Assembly: GCF_000966285.1 (NCBI RefSeq)
Contig: NZ_KQ031391.1
Location: forward strand, 907,138 to 971,137
Reading direction: 5' to 3'
From: Pseudofrankia sp. DC12
GTDB lineage: Bacteria; Actinomycetota; Actinomycetes; Frankiales; Frankiaceae
DNA: 64,000 nucleotides
The notes under the pieces were generated by a model that had not been told where the DNA came from, did no database searches, and saw nothing but the letters and a program-made list of their open reading frames with translations. Below are positions 55,775 to 62,965 of the stretch, one piece after another. The translations under genes were made by a program, and so were the position numbers. Within the stretch, counting starts at the first letter, position 1. Each line of letters begins with the position of its first letter.

Positions 55775-57190
55775 CTAGGCCTGTGGCCGGATGGCCTCGT
55801 CCGTCAGGTAGTTGGTGGCGATCCGGTCGGCGTTCAGCTTCACCGTCACGAAACCGGCCGGCAGTTTCACCGTGTAGGTCGGCGAGCAGTCGAAGGCGCC
55901 CAGCTTCTTCGGGTAGACCTGGACGTACCTGGTGCCCTGCAGGCGCAGCAGCATGCCACAGGTCGGTCCGTGGTTCCCGCCGGGGTCGGAGGCCGCGTGC
56001 AGGCCACCGCCGGTCCAATGGGTGATCTTCGAGAGCTGGTTGACCATGCACTGACGGGTCAGCGTCGAACCGCATTTCTTCGCGGCTGTCGCCCACAGCA
56101 GGAAGGACGAGGTCGCCTGCGCGCCGAGTTGGCTGACGTCACCGCCGTCGGCCTTGACCACGTCGATGTACTTCTTTACGGCCGGGGCCTGGTCGGCCTG
56201 CTCCTGCGGGATGTAGGCGGTCCGAACGTAGACGTTGTCGGCGAGGTGGTTGGCGTTGAAGTCGGCGAAGCCCTGGGTGTAGTTGTTGGTCTCCGTCAGC
56301 CAGAGCGGGTGGAATCCGACCTGGTCCGCGGCCTGCAGCGCGTTGTAGAGCTGGGGGCCGGCCGACAGCGTGAACCAGACGACCTGGGCCCCGCAGTCCT
56401 TCAGCTTCTGCATGAACGGCTTGTAGTCCGGCTCGCCGAAGTAGTTGACGGTCTGGGTGCAGGGCAGCCAGTTCCAGCCGAACGGCTTCGACGCCGCCAC
56501 CCCGCGCTTCGTCGAGTAGTTCTCGGTCGCCAGCGTCGTGGTGTACTCGGCGGCCTTCTTGATCGCGTCCGGGTACAGCTTGGCGAACTGGGCGAAGAAC
56601 GCCCCGACGGTCTCGTCGGCCGGGTTCGGGACCGCCTGGTACTGCATGGGCCCGTTGGCGAACTCGGGGCTCACCGAGAAGGTCGGGACCGACACCAGGT
56701 CGCAGGCGACCCGGGTCTGCTCACCGGCCGAGTCGAGGGCCCAGCCCTGGCCGACGAGCATGAAGGCCGAACGGCAGGCCTCCGTCATCACGTTGTTGGT
56801 CTCGGTGATCTTGGCGTCGTAGAACGTGCCGTTGACCTGGCGGCCGTTGACCCCGCCCTGGTCGTCACACCACTTGATCATCGCCTTGACGGCGTCGCCT
56901 ACCTCGTGCGAGAGGCCGGGGCTTCCGGTGAACCCACGGTCATCTCCGTAGGCGATGTTGATCGCGGTGTCGGTGACGCCCAGGTCGGTCGCGCCCTTGG
57001 CGTTGCCCGGCCCGCACGGGCTCGGCAGGTCTCCGAAGGTCTGCCCGGCTGGCGCGGCGGCCGTCGCCTGGCCGGCCGCCCCGCCGCCCCCGTCGGGATT
57101 CGCGCCCCGATGGCCGGAGGCACAGGCCGCGACCAGCATGACGACGACGACCGGCACGCCAAGTAGGCGTAATCGGGACTTCCTTCCCAT
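55775..57190 (-). CDS. ABC transporter substrate-binding lipoprotein (LivJ/K type)
   Basis: Protein of 471 residues. Signal peptide with lipobox L-V-A-A-C (Cys at about 23), then a Gly-rich linker and a type-1 periplasmic-binding fold (VTDTAINIAYGDDRGFTGSPGLSHEVGDAVKAMIKWCDDQGGVNGRQV). It has several extra cysteines, probably disulfide-bonded outside the cell. First gene of the operon with the fused permease and two ATPases. Ligand is probably an amino acid, amide or related compound; it cannot be told from sequence. Confidence 0.9.
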   Translation of the reverse strand: MGRKSRLRLLGVPVVVVMLVAACASGHRGANPDGGGGAAGQATAAAPAGQTFGDLPSPCGPGNAKGATDLGVTDTAINIAYGDDRGFTGSPGLSHEVGDAVKAMIKWCDDQGGVNGRQVNGTFYDAKITETNNVMTEACRSAFMLVGQGWALDSAGEQTRVACDLVSVPTFSVSPEFANGPMQYQAVPNPADETVGAFFAQFAKLYPDAIKKAAEYTTTLATENYSTKRGVAASKPFGWNWLPCTQTVNYFGEPDYKPFMQKLKDCGAQVVWFTLSAGPQLYNALQAADQVGFHPLWLTETNNYTQGFADFNANHLADNVYVRTAYIPQEQADQAPAVKKYIDVVKADGGDVSQLGAQATSSFLLWATAAKKCGSTLTRQCMVNQLSKITHWTGGGLHAASDPGGNHGPTCGMLLRLQGTRYVQVYPKKLGAFDCSPTYTVKLPAGFVTVKLNADRIATNYLTDEAIRPQA

Positions 57191-57458
57191 GGCACACCCC
57201 TCATCGGGAACACCGATGCCGTTGCGCTACCGCTCATCACGAACAGCCGACAGAGCGGACTGACGGCCCCGTCAAGCCCATCCCGCGAGCCCCCGGTGGT
57301 CGGGAACCGTATCCACGTTGAATCTGATGGTCAATCAGCGAAGCTCGTGGTCGGCCGCGCGAGGCCCTCGGCATGCCAGGTCACTCCGGCGCCGATCGCG
57401 GCGATAGTCACCTGACGTACCGTCAGGCCGGAAGGAGATTTTCGGGCCGGGGCCGCGC
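57191..57458. promoter_or_regulatory. Region upstream of the binding-protein gene, with inverted repeat
   Basis: No gene supported. A 7-base inverted repeat CCTGACG-TAC-CGTCAGG at 57411-57427 lies 32 bases past the stop of the epimerase gene; it may terminate that gene or serve as an operator. The promoter of the transporter operon should lie in the left half. Confidence 0.45.
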
Positions 57459-58475
57459 TCAGCGGTTGAGGACGGCGCGCAGTGCCCCGGACAGCTCGGG
57501 GTGGCGGAACTGATAGCCGGCGGCCTGCAGGACACGCGGCACGACCCGCTGGGAGGCAAGCGCCCCTTCGTCGGCGAGCCCCCCGACGACGGCGCGCAAC
57601 GCCAGCCGCGGCACGGGCAGAGCAGCGGGGCGGCGCAGCACGGCCCCGAGCGTGCGCGCGAACTCGGCGCCGGTGACGACGCCCGGGGCGACCAGGTTCA
57701 CCGGCCCATGGACCGCCGGCCCGCCGGGCACCACCGAGGCGCGGTCATCGGCCACGGACCCCGCGACGCCCGCCGGCCCCGCGACGCCCGCCGGCCCCAC
57801 CACGCCACCAGGCCCGGCGGCGGCCAGCAGGAACCGGACAGCCCCCACCCAGTCGTCGATGCTGATCCAGGACACCCACTGCCGGCCCGAGCCGAGCCGC
57901 CCGCCAACGCCCAGCCGGAACAGCGGCAACTGCCGGGCGAGCACACCGCCCCGGCCGGCCAGCACGATCCCGGTGCGCAACAGGCACACCCTCACGCCCG
58001 CGTCGGCCGCCGGCGCCGTGGCGGCCTCCCAGGCGCGCACCACGTCGGCGAGGAACCCGGTTCCCGCGGGAGCCGTCTCGTCCACCGGCTCGTCGGCGGC
58101 GGTGCCATACCAGCCGGTGCCACTGGCCGAGAGCAGGACGAGCGGCCGGCCGCCGTCACCGGCGCCCGCGCTCACCCTCGCTGCAAGCGCGCCGGCGAGC
58201 AGCCGGGTGCCGTGGATCCGGCTGTCGAGGATCTTCTGCCGGTAGGCGTCGGTCCAGCGGTGGTCACCGATCCCCGCGCCCGCGAGGTGGACCGCCGCGT
58301 CCGCGCCGGTCAGGACAACGGCGTCGAGCTGGCCGTGATCGGGGTCCCAGCGCGCCTCGTCGGGTCCGCGGGGCTCACGGCGCACGAGCGTGACGACGGC
58401 ATGCCCGTCCGCCCGCAGCGCTGGCACCAGCGCCGACCCGAGCAGCCCGGACGCCCCGGTGACCACGACCCGCAT
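57459..58475 (-). CDS. TIGR01777 family NAD-dependent epimerase/SDR-like protein
   Basis: Protein of 338 residues. Rossmann start RVVVTGASGLLGSALVPAL, HLAGAGIGDHRWTDAYRQKILDSR, LSASGTGWYGTA (with the Y-G motif) and QWVSWISIDDWVGAVRFLL are typical of TIGR01777. An Ala/Gly/Pro-rich insertion of about 40 residues (repeated GPAGVA) lies near 230-265. Homologue Rv2216 follows dlaT in M. tuberculosis; here about 9.5 kb of other genes separates them. ATG at 58475 with GAGGAC upstream. Confidence 0.9.
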   Translation of the reverse strand: MRVVVTGASGLLGSALVPALRADGHAVVTLVRREPRGPDEARWDPDHGQLDAVVLTGADAAVHLAGAGIGDHRWTDAYRQKILDSRIHGTRLLAGALAARVSAGAGDGGRPLVLLSASGTGWYGTAADEPVDETAPAGTGFLADVVRAWEAATAPAADAGVRVCLLRTGIVLAGRGGVLARQLPLFRLGVGGRLGSGRQWVSWISIDDWVGAVRFLLAAAGPGGVVGPAGVAGPAGVAGSVADDRASVVPGGPAVHGPVNLVAPGVVTGAEFARTLGAVLRRPAALPVPRLALRAVVGGLADEGALASQRVVPRVLQAAGYQFRHPELSGALRAVLNR

Positions 58476-58528
58476 GTCCTCACCATCCCCCACCGGTGCG
58501 CGACCGAATCAGCCCGCGAGAGAGCGGA

Positions 58529-58804
58529 CTAGCCCTCCCCCGACCACGCCTTCGTGGAGAGGGTCATCGCGAGGTAACGGGCAAGCTGGCCGAGCGGCTC
58601 ATCGGGGTAGACGCCAGCGAGCTCCTCGAGCAGACGTGACGCGACCATGGTCTCCGCCTCGGTCAGCAGCACGGCGTGCACCGAGATCGGCCGATCCAGC
58701 CGCCACGACAGCACACGGGCGAACTCGTCGCGTTCCCACGGCTCACCGTCAAGGTCACGCGCGGCGTTGGTCAGCCGGGCCACCGGTTCAGGACTGCCAC
58801 TCAT
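58529..58804 (-). CDS. Small hypothetical protein
   Basis: Protein of 91 residues, helical and acidic (ERDEFARVLSWRLDRPISVHAVLLTEAETMVASRLLEELAGVYPDEPLGQL). ATG at 58804 with an AGGAAGG ribosome binding site. Codon use is like real genes in this window. No family recognised. Confidence 0.68.
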   Translation of the reverse strand: MSGSPEPVARLTNAARDLDGEPWERDEFARVLSWRLDRPISVHAVLLTEAETMVASRLLEELAGVYPDEPLGQLARYLAMTLSTKAWSGEG

Positions 58805-58874
58805 GTCGGGCCTTCCTAGTAGCAGCACCCGGCCACCCACCGGAGAGACAAGACCGACCGCCCCAACCCAGCCA

Positions 58875-59110
58875 AGAACCGCCACGCAGCCACGCGATCC
58901 CGCAGAGGCGGCCCGACCGTCTAGAACCGCCACGCCAACCCGACCAGGCAATCCCGAGAGGTGGGACCGAACCCGCCAGGAACCGCGCCGCCAACCGGAC
59001 CACGCAATCCCGACCGGCAGACCGGACCCCCCAGTTCCAGCCAAGAACCGCGCCGCCAACCCAACCACGCAATCCCGACCGGCGGACCGAACCTGCCAAC
59101 CCAGCCAAGA
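58875..59110. repeat. Four imperfect tandem repeats of about 60 bp
   Basis: Units begin at about 58875, 58923, 58981 and 59046 and share AGAACCGCgCCGCCAACC...GCAATCCCGA...GGACCGaaCC. The last two are most alike. The tract lies between the small gene and the dispersed repeat downstream of the sigma factor gene, with no supported gene in it. Confidence 0.7.
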
Positions 59111-59140
59111 AACCGAGCAAGAAACCGAGCCAGATACGCC

Positions 59141-59246
59141 CCCAACCCCCGACATCCACATTTGCGGACATCAGAGGTTGGGAGGGCGCTCAGCGCCCGA
59201 GGCGGCGGGGCCGGAGGCGCGAAGCGCCGTCTCCGGCCACGCCGCC
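59141..59246 (-). repeat. Dispersed 3'-UTR repeat element, copy 2
   Basis: Near-identical to copy 1 at 24089-24189 but on the minus strand. It begins immediately after the sigma factor stop codon (59247-59249), in the same orientation relative to the gene as copy 1 relative to DUF3043. Includes the same two hairpins. Confidence 0.75.
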
Positions 59247-59318
59247 TTATTCGAGGTAGTCCCGCAGTTTCTGCGACCGGGACGGATGACGCAGCTTCGA
59301 CAACGTCTTCGACTCGAT
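59247..59318 (-). pseudogene. Detached 3' end of the primary sigma factor gene
   Basis: Encodes the last 23 residues of an RpoD/HrdB-type factor (IESKTLSKLRHPSRSQKLRD, then YLE and TAA). The frame joins exactly to the truncated gene at 60947-62132 if the IS element and one copy of the target duplication are removed: RERIRQ + IESK. It is now separated from its start by the insertion element. Confidence 0.92.
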
Positions 59319-59326
59319 CTGCCGAA
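59319..59326. repeat. Target-site duplication, left copy
   Basis: The 8 bases CTGCCGAA flank the left end of the IS66 element; the identical sequence flanks the right end at 60939-60946. Eight bases is the duplication size of the IS66 family. Confidence 0.95.
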
Positions 59327-60938
59327 GTAACTAGTCAGGTGTTTCTTGGCTGACGGTTACTGGTTGTCACGCGGTGGCGGTGGGGGCTTGGGTGTTGGTG
59401 GGCAGCCAGGGGCGGCCCTCGGCGAGTTGGACGAGGGCGTCGAGCATGGCGAGGCCGTGTTTGGCGGTGGTCGAGAGGTAGCTGCGCAGTGCGCAGAACT
59501 GGCGGGCGCCGGTGAGGGAGCGCAGGCAGCCGGAGACCTTCTGTCTCAGCTTGACCATTCTGATGTCGCGCTCCGGCCCGTTGTTGTCTGGTGGGATGGC
59601 CAGGTTGTTCAGGAAGCGCAGGTAGTCGGCCTCGCGGTCGGCGAGGCGGCGGGCCAGGGCGTTGTGCTTACGCATCAGCTTCGTCGAGCGGGCCTGGGTC
59701 TGGCTGATCCCGATCTGGACGGCGTGGCGCAGCCGGCGCAGCGGCTCGGCGGTCGCTTCGGGAGCGAGGGCGGTGGCGCCGGCGGCGCGGGCGTCGGCGG
59801 CGAGCCGCTCGAGGTCGACGAGCGCCTCGCCGGCCTGCGTCGCCCAGCACCAGCCGTCGGGCGGCGACGTGTCTGCGACCGCGGTCAACTCCCGCGCCAC
59901 GTGGGCACAGCAGAGCTGGTGATCCGTCTGGACGTAGGTGTCATACGGCGACCAGCAGTCGTGCACCGCGACCCCGGTGTAGCCGGGCAGCACGCCCAGG
60001 TAGGCCATCCCCTCGACGCCGCGGCGGAGGTGGCAGACGAGCAGGGTGTACTTCTCGGTGCGGGCGCAGTGCACCCAGTGCAGCTTCCCGGCGACGCGCA
60101 GCCCGGTCTCGTCGAACCCGGCGACCGGCGCCGCCGCGATCTCGTCGCGGACCCTCGGGAGGAACTCCTTGGCCAGGCGGGCCGCGGCGCGGGCGAGCAT
60201 CGCGGCGACCGTGCCCGCCGACAGCGGCGTGCCGAACAGTTCGGCCATCGCGGCGGCGGCCCGGTCGCGCGCCAGGAACTGGCCGCCATAGAGATAGAGG
60301 ACCGTCGCCTCGACCCGCGGGCCGTACTGGACCGGGGCGTCGGCCCCGCGCGGTGCCGCCGCCCGGGTCCGGGTCCCGCAGCAGGCGCACTCCCGCTCGA
60401 CCAACCGGTGCTCGACGACCAGCGGGACCGGTTCCGGCAGGTCCACGACCTGGCGCCGCTCGACCGAGGTGACCGCCGCCAGCACCAGCCCGTCCCCGCA
60501 GCCCCGACACACCGCCGGCTCATGGGTCACGACCCGGCCCGGGTCCGCGGCCAGCCTCAGCGTCGACCCCTCATGCCCTTCCTGACCCCCCGGCTTCCGG
60601 CCGGTCCGCGCACGCCGCGACTTCGGGTCCGGCTTCCCCAGCCCGTCCGAGCTCGGCGGCTTCGAGGAGTTCCGCGAGCTCGTCGCCACCTGGGCCCGCA
60701 ACGCCTCGATCTCGGCGTGCGCCTTCTCCAACGCGGCCCGCAACCCGGCGACCTGCGCGGCCTGCGCCACGACCAGCACCGCGAGCTCGTCATACGACGG
60801 CGCGGGCTGATCGACGGAAGACACACGATCAACCTACGAGACGGTCACCCACCGCACCCACCCCGCGCCCACACCGATCGTCACCAAAACGACCCGACCT
60901 GCGACAACAGCAAAAGATCAGGAGGCCTGACTAGTTAC
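59327..60938. mobile_element. IS66-family insertion sequence (1612 bp)
   Basis: Complete element with perfect 13-base terminal inverted repeats GTAACTAGTCAGG at 59327-59339 and 60926-60938, starting with GTAA as in IS66 members. It has a single transposase gene (TnpC-like) and no separate tnpA or tnpB. It interrupts the primary sigma factor gene. The intact ends, intact transposase and exact target duplication point to a recent insertion. Confidence 0.95.
59367..60824 (-). CDS. IS66 family transposase
   Basis: Protein of 485 residues. The N-terminal coiled coil with ATSSRNSSKPPSSDGLGKPD and RKPGGQEGH is the DUF6444/IS66 N-terminal region. A zinc-finger-like C-x-x-C pair follows (C-R-G-C, C-A-C-C). 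Catalytic DDE residues are suggested by AGFDETGLRV, VHDCWSPY and NNGPERDIRMVK. The C-terminal segment with LRSYLSTTAKHG matches IS66. GTG at 60824. Apparently intact. Confidence 0.95.
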   Translation of the reverse strand: MSSVDQPAPSYDELAVLVVAQAAQVAGLRAALEKAHAEIEALRAQVATSSRNSSKPPSSDGLGKPDPKSRRARTGRKPGGQEGHEGSTLRLAADPGRVVTHEPAVCRGCGDGLVLAAVTSVERRQVVDLPEPVPLVVEHRLVERECACCGTRTRAAAPRGADAPVQYGPRVEATVLYLYGGQFLARDRAAAAMAELFGTPLSAGTVAAMLARAAARLAKEFLPRVRDEIAAAPVAGFDETGLRVAGKLHWVHCARTEKYTLLVCHLRRGVEGMAYLGVLPGYTGVAVHDCWSPYDTYVQTDHQLCCAHVARELTAVADTSPPDGWCWATQAGEALVDLERLAADARAAGATALAPEATAEPLRRLRHAVQIGISQTQARSTKLMRKHNALARRLADREADYLRFLNNLAIPPDNNGPERDIRMVKLRQKVSGCLRSLTGARQFCALRSYLSTTAKHGLAMLDALVQLAEGRPWLPTNTQAPTATA

Positions 60939-62132
60939 CTGCCGAATACGCTCCCGCGTCACCCCGAACTCCCGGCCAACCTCCTCCAACGTCCGCGGAT
61001 GCCCATCCGTCAACCCGAACCGCAGCTGGATGACCTTCTTCTCCCGGTCCGACAACGTGTGCAACACCGAGTCCAACTGCTCCTGCAACAACAGGAAACT
61101 CGCCGCGTCCACCGGAACGACCGCGTCCGAGTCCTCAATGAAGTCACCGAGGTGGGAGTCCTCCTCCTCACCGATCGGCGTCTCCAGCGAGATCGGCTCC
61201 TGGGCGACCTTCTGGATCTCCCGGACCTTGTCCGGGGTCAGGTCCATCTCCTTCGCGATCTCCTCCGGAGTGGGCTCACGGCCCAGATCCTGGAGCAGCT
61301 GCCGCTGGATCCGGATCAGCTTGTTGATCGTCTCGACCATGTGGACCGGAATACGGATCGTCCGCGCCTGATCCGCGATCGCCCGCGTGATCGCCTGCCG
61401 AATCCACCACGTCGCATACGTCGAGAACTTGTAACCCTTGGTGTAGTCGAACTTCTCGACCGCCCGGATCAGACCCAGGTTCCCCTCCTGGATCAGATCC
61501 AGGAACAGCATCCCGCGACCGACGTAACGACGGGCGATGGAGACGACCAGCCGCAGGTTCGCCTCGACGAGGCGGCTCTTGGCGACCTCACCGTCACGCT
61601 CGACCCACACCAACTCCCGGCGAAGGTCGCCCACCAGCCCGGCGGCGTCCGCGGCGAGCTTCTCGGCGGCGAACAGGCCGGCCTCGACCCGCTTGGCGAG
61701 GTCGACCTCCTCCTCCGCCGTCAGCAGCCGGACACGGCCGATCTGGGAGAGGTACTGGCGGACGCTGTCGTGCGACATGCGGTCGGCGGCCGACGGCGCC
61801 GGGCCGGCCTCACGCTCGTCGTCGTCCTTCTCGGTCTCCTTCTCGGCTTCCGCCTCGGCGGTCGCGTCGAACTCGGCGTCCTCGGCCTCCTCCTCGTCAC
61901 CCCCGGCGGCGCGCGGCGTCGGGGTGCCCTCGGCCGGCGGCGGTGGCTTCTCGGCCTCGGCCGTCTTGCGACGCGAGGCCGCGCCACCGGCGGCGGGCCG
62001 GCGCGAGCCCTTCGTGGCTTGCCGGGGGGCCTGCGCCGTCGGCTGCCCCGCGCCCTGGGCACCGGGCTCCTGCGCGGACGACTGCCCCGAGGACTGCGTG
62101 ACAGGCTGTGTCGCGGGCTGTGTCAACGCCAC
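60918..62132 (-). CDS. rpoD: Primary sigma factor (RpoD/HrdB/SigA type), truncated by IS66
   Basis: 404 residues in its present form. The N-terminal 120 residues are Ala/Glu-rich. Region 1.2 starts at [33 protein letters not shown]. Region 2 contains [39 protein letters not shown]. Regions 3 and 4 follow, down to [18 protein letters not shown]. After this Gln the IS supplies V-T-S-Q-A-S and a stop, so 23 native residues are lost. The -35 recognition helix start (RERIRQ) remains, but its C-terminal end and the basic tail (LRHPSRSQKLRD) are gone. GTG at 62132 has GGAGG too close; the TTG at 62126 gives better spacing. Another principal-like sigma gene is presumably present elsewhere. Confidence 0.92.
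   Translation of the reverse strand: MALTQPATQPVTQSSGQSSAQEPGAQGAGQPTAQAPRQATKGSRRPAAGGAASRRKTAEAEKPPPPAEGTPTPRAAGGDEEEAEDAEFDATAEAEAEKETEKDDDEREAGPAPSAADRMSHDSVRQYLSQIGRVRLLTAEEEVDLAKRVEAGLFAAEKLAADAAGLVGDLRRELVWVERDGEVAKSRLVEANLRLVVSIARRYVGRGMLFLDLIQEGNLGLIRAVEKFDYTKGYKFSTYATWWIRQAITRAIADQARTIRIPVHMVETINKLIRIQRQLLQDLGREPTPEEIAKEMDLTPDKVREIQKVAQEPISLETPIGEEEDSHLGDFIEDSDAVVPVDAASFLLLQEQLDSVLHTLSDREKKVIQLRFGLTDGHPRTLEEVGREFGVTRERIRQVTSQAS
60939..60946. repeat. Target-site duplication, right copy
   Basis: CTGCCGAA, identical to 59319-59326. It encodes the codons for I-R-Q of region 4.2 in reverse orientation. Removal of one copy with the IS restores the reading frame. Confidence 0.95.
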
Positions 62133-62965
62133 CCCTCCCGAATTCTGTTGCCGGAATGACGATGATGGACCGATCTGGCGTGATCGACCGACCTACAGTA
62201 ATCGCTCAGGAGACCAAGACTGGGGAATGCGCACGCGTTCGCCAAGATCGCACCTCCTCCGCTCTCCCGTTCGACCCGCGTCGCCCGCCGCGGCGGGCAT
62301 CACCGATGTATTGACCGAACTGCGGTGTTGTAGTATAGTGGCGGGGTTTCGCCCCCAGGATACGACACAGTTGGCTGTGATGGGCGGGAGCGGGCCGGCC
62401 TGTTGGCCGCAGACCCAGCCGTTCGCAAGCCGAGCCAAGACCGCGTGTCGTACTCCGGGCGCCTTCCCAACAGCAGCGCGGTCTCCCCGCGACACGCCTC
62501 CCCAGGTCCGTCCACACCGACCACCGGGAAGCGGACGTTCCAGCCGCTGACGCCGCATCTCGCCGTCCTCGGGACGCTACCCCACCGGACAGTGTTCTCG
62601 AGCCCCACAATGTCGGTCCTTGCCCGCCCAGGTGCCGCCCAAGCGGACGGGGTGCTGTCCCCCAGCTCGGTTCGACGCCTTCCGATCCGTCCCGGGCCGG
62701 CATGCATGACCCGCATACTTTCGCACGTCGGCGCGGTCAAGGCGGGTGGCGCGCGGAGGGCATGACACGAGGCCACCGTGCCGAGCTGCTCGGACTCGTC
62801 CATAACTGCCCATCTCCCCGGCCGGGTTGGCGCGGCCACACCGGCGAGCGGGCCCGTGATCGTCCCGAGAGTCCCGCCATAGTCGCACGATCTGGTACCC
62901 GTCACCACACCGTCACGGAACATCTCGGGGCCGACCCGACCGGCGAGTACTCCAGGCCGTCCGGG
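62133..62965. other. Long noncoding region upstream of the sigma factor gene
   Basis: About 830 bases with no supported protein gene on either strand; open frames lack coding character. It contains a consensus-like plus-strand promoter (see 62311-62339), a GGCGGGG...CCCCCA hairpin at 62339-62357 and ACAG...CTGT and CGGCC...GGCCG hairpins at about 62368-62425. The sigma gene promoter should lie on the minus strand here. Confidence 0.45.
62311..62339 (+). promoter_or_regulatory. Sigma-70-type promoter, plus strand, without a downstream gene
   Basis: TTGACC (62311-62316), a 17-base spacer and TATAGT (62334-62339) match primary-sigma -35/-10 consensus well. Transcription would start near 62346 and run away from the sigma gene into a region without a protein gene. 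Confidence 0.6.

Noticed and set aside
59346..62159. Plus-strand open frame of 937 codons across the IS66 element and sigma gene
   Set aside because: It is antisense to two well-supported genes, has Arg/Asp/Leu-biased composition typical of mirror frames in GC-rich DNA, and no domain.
62340..62960. RNase P RNA, tmRNA or 6S RNA upstream of the sigma gene
   Set aside because: I looked for the conserved cores (for example GAGGAAAGTCC for RNase P) on both strands and did not find them.
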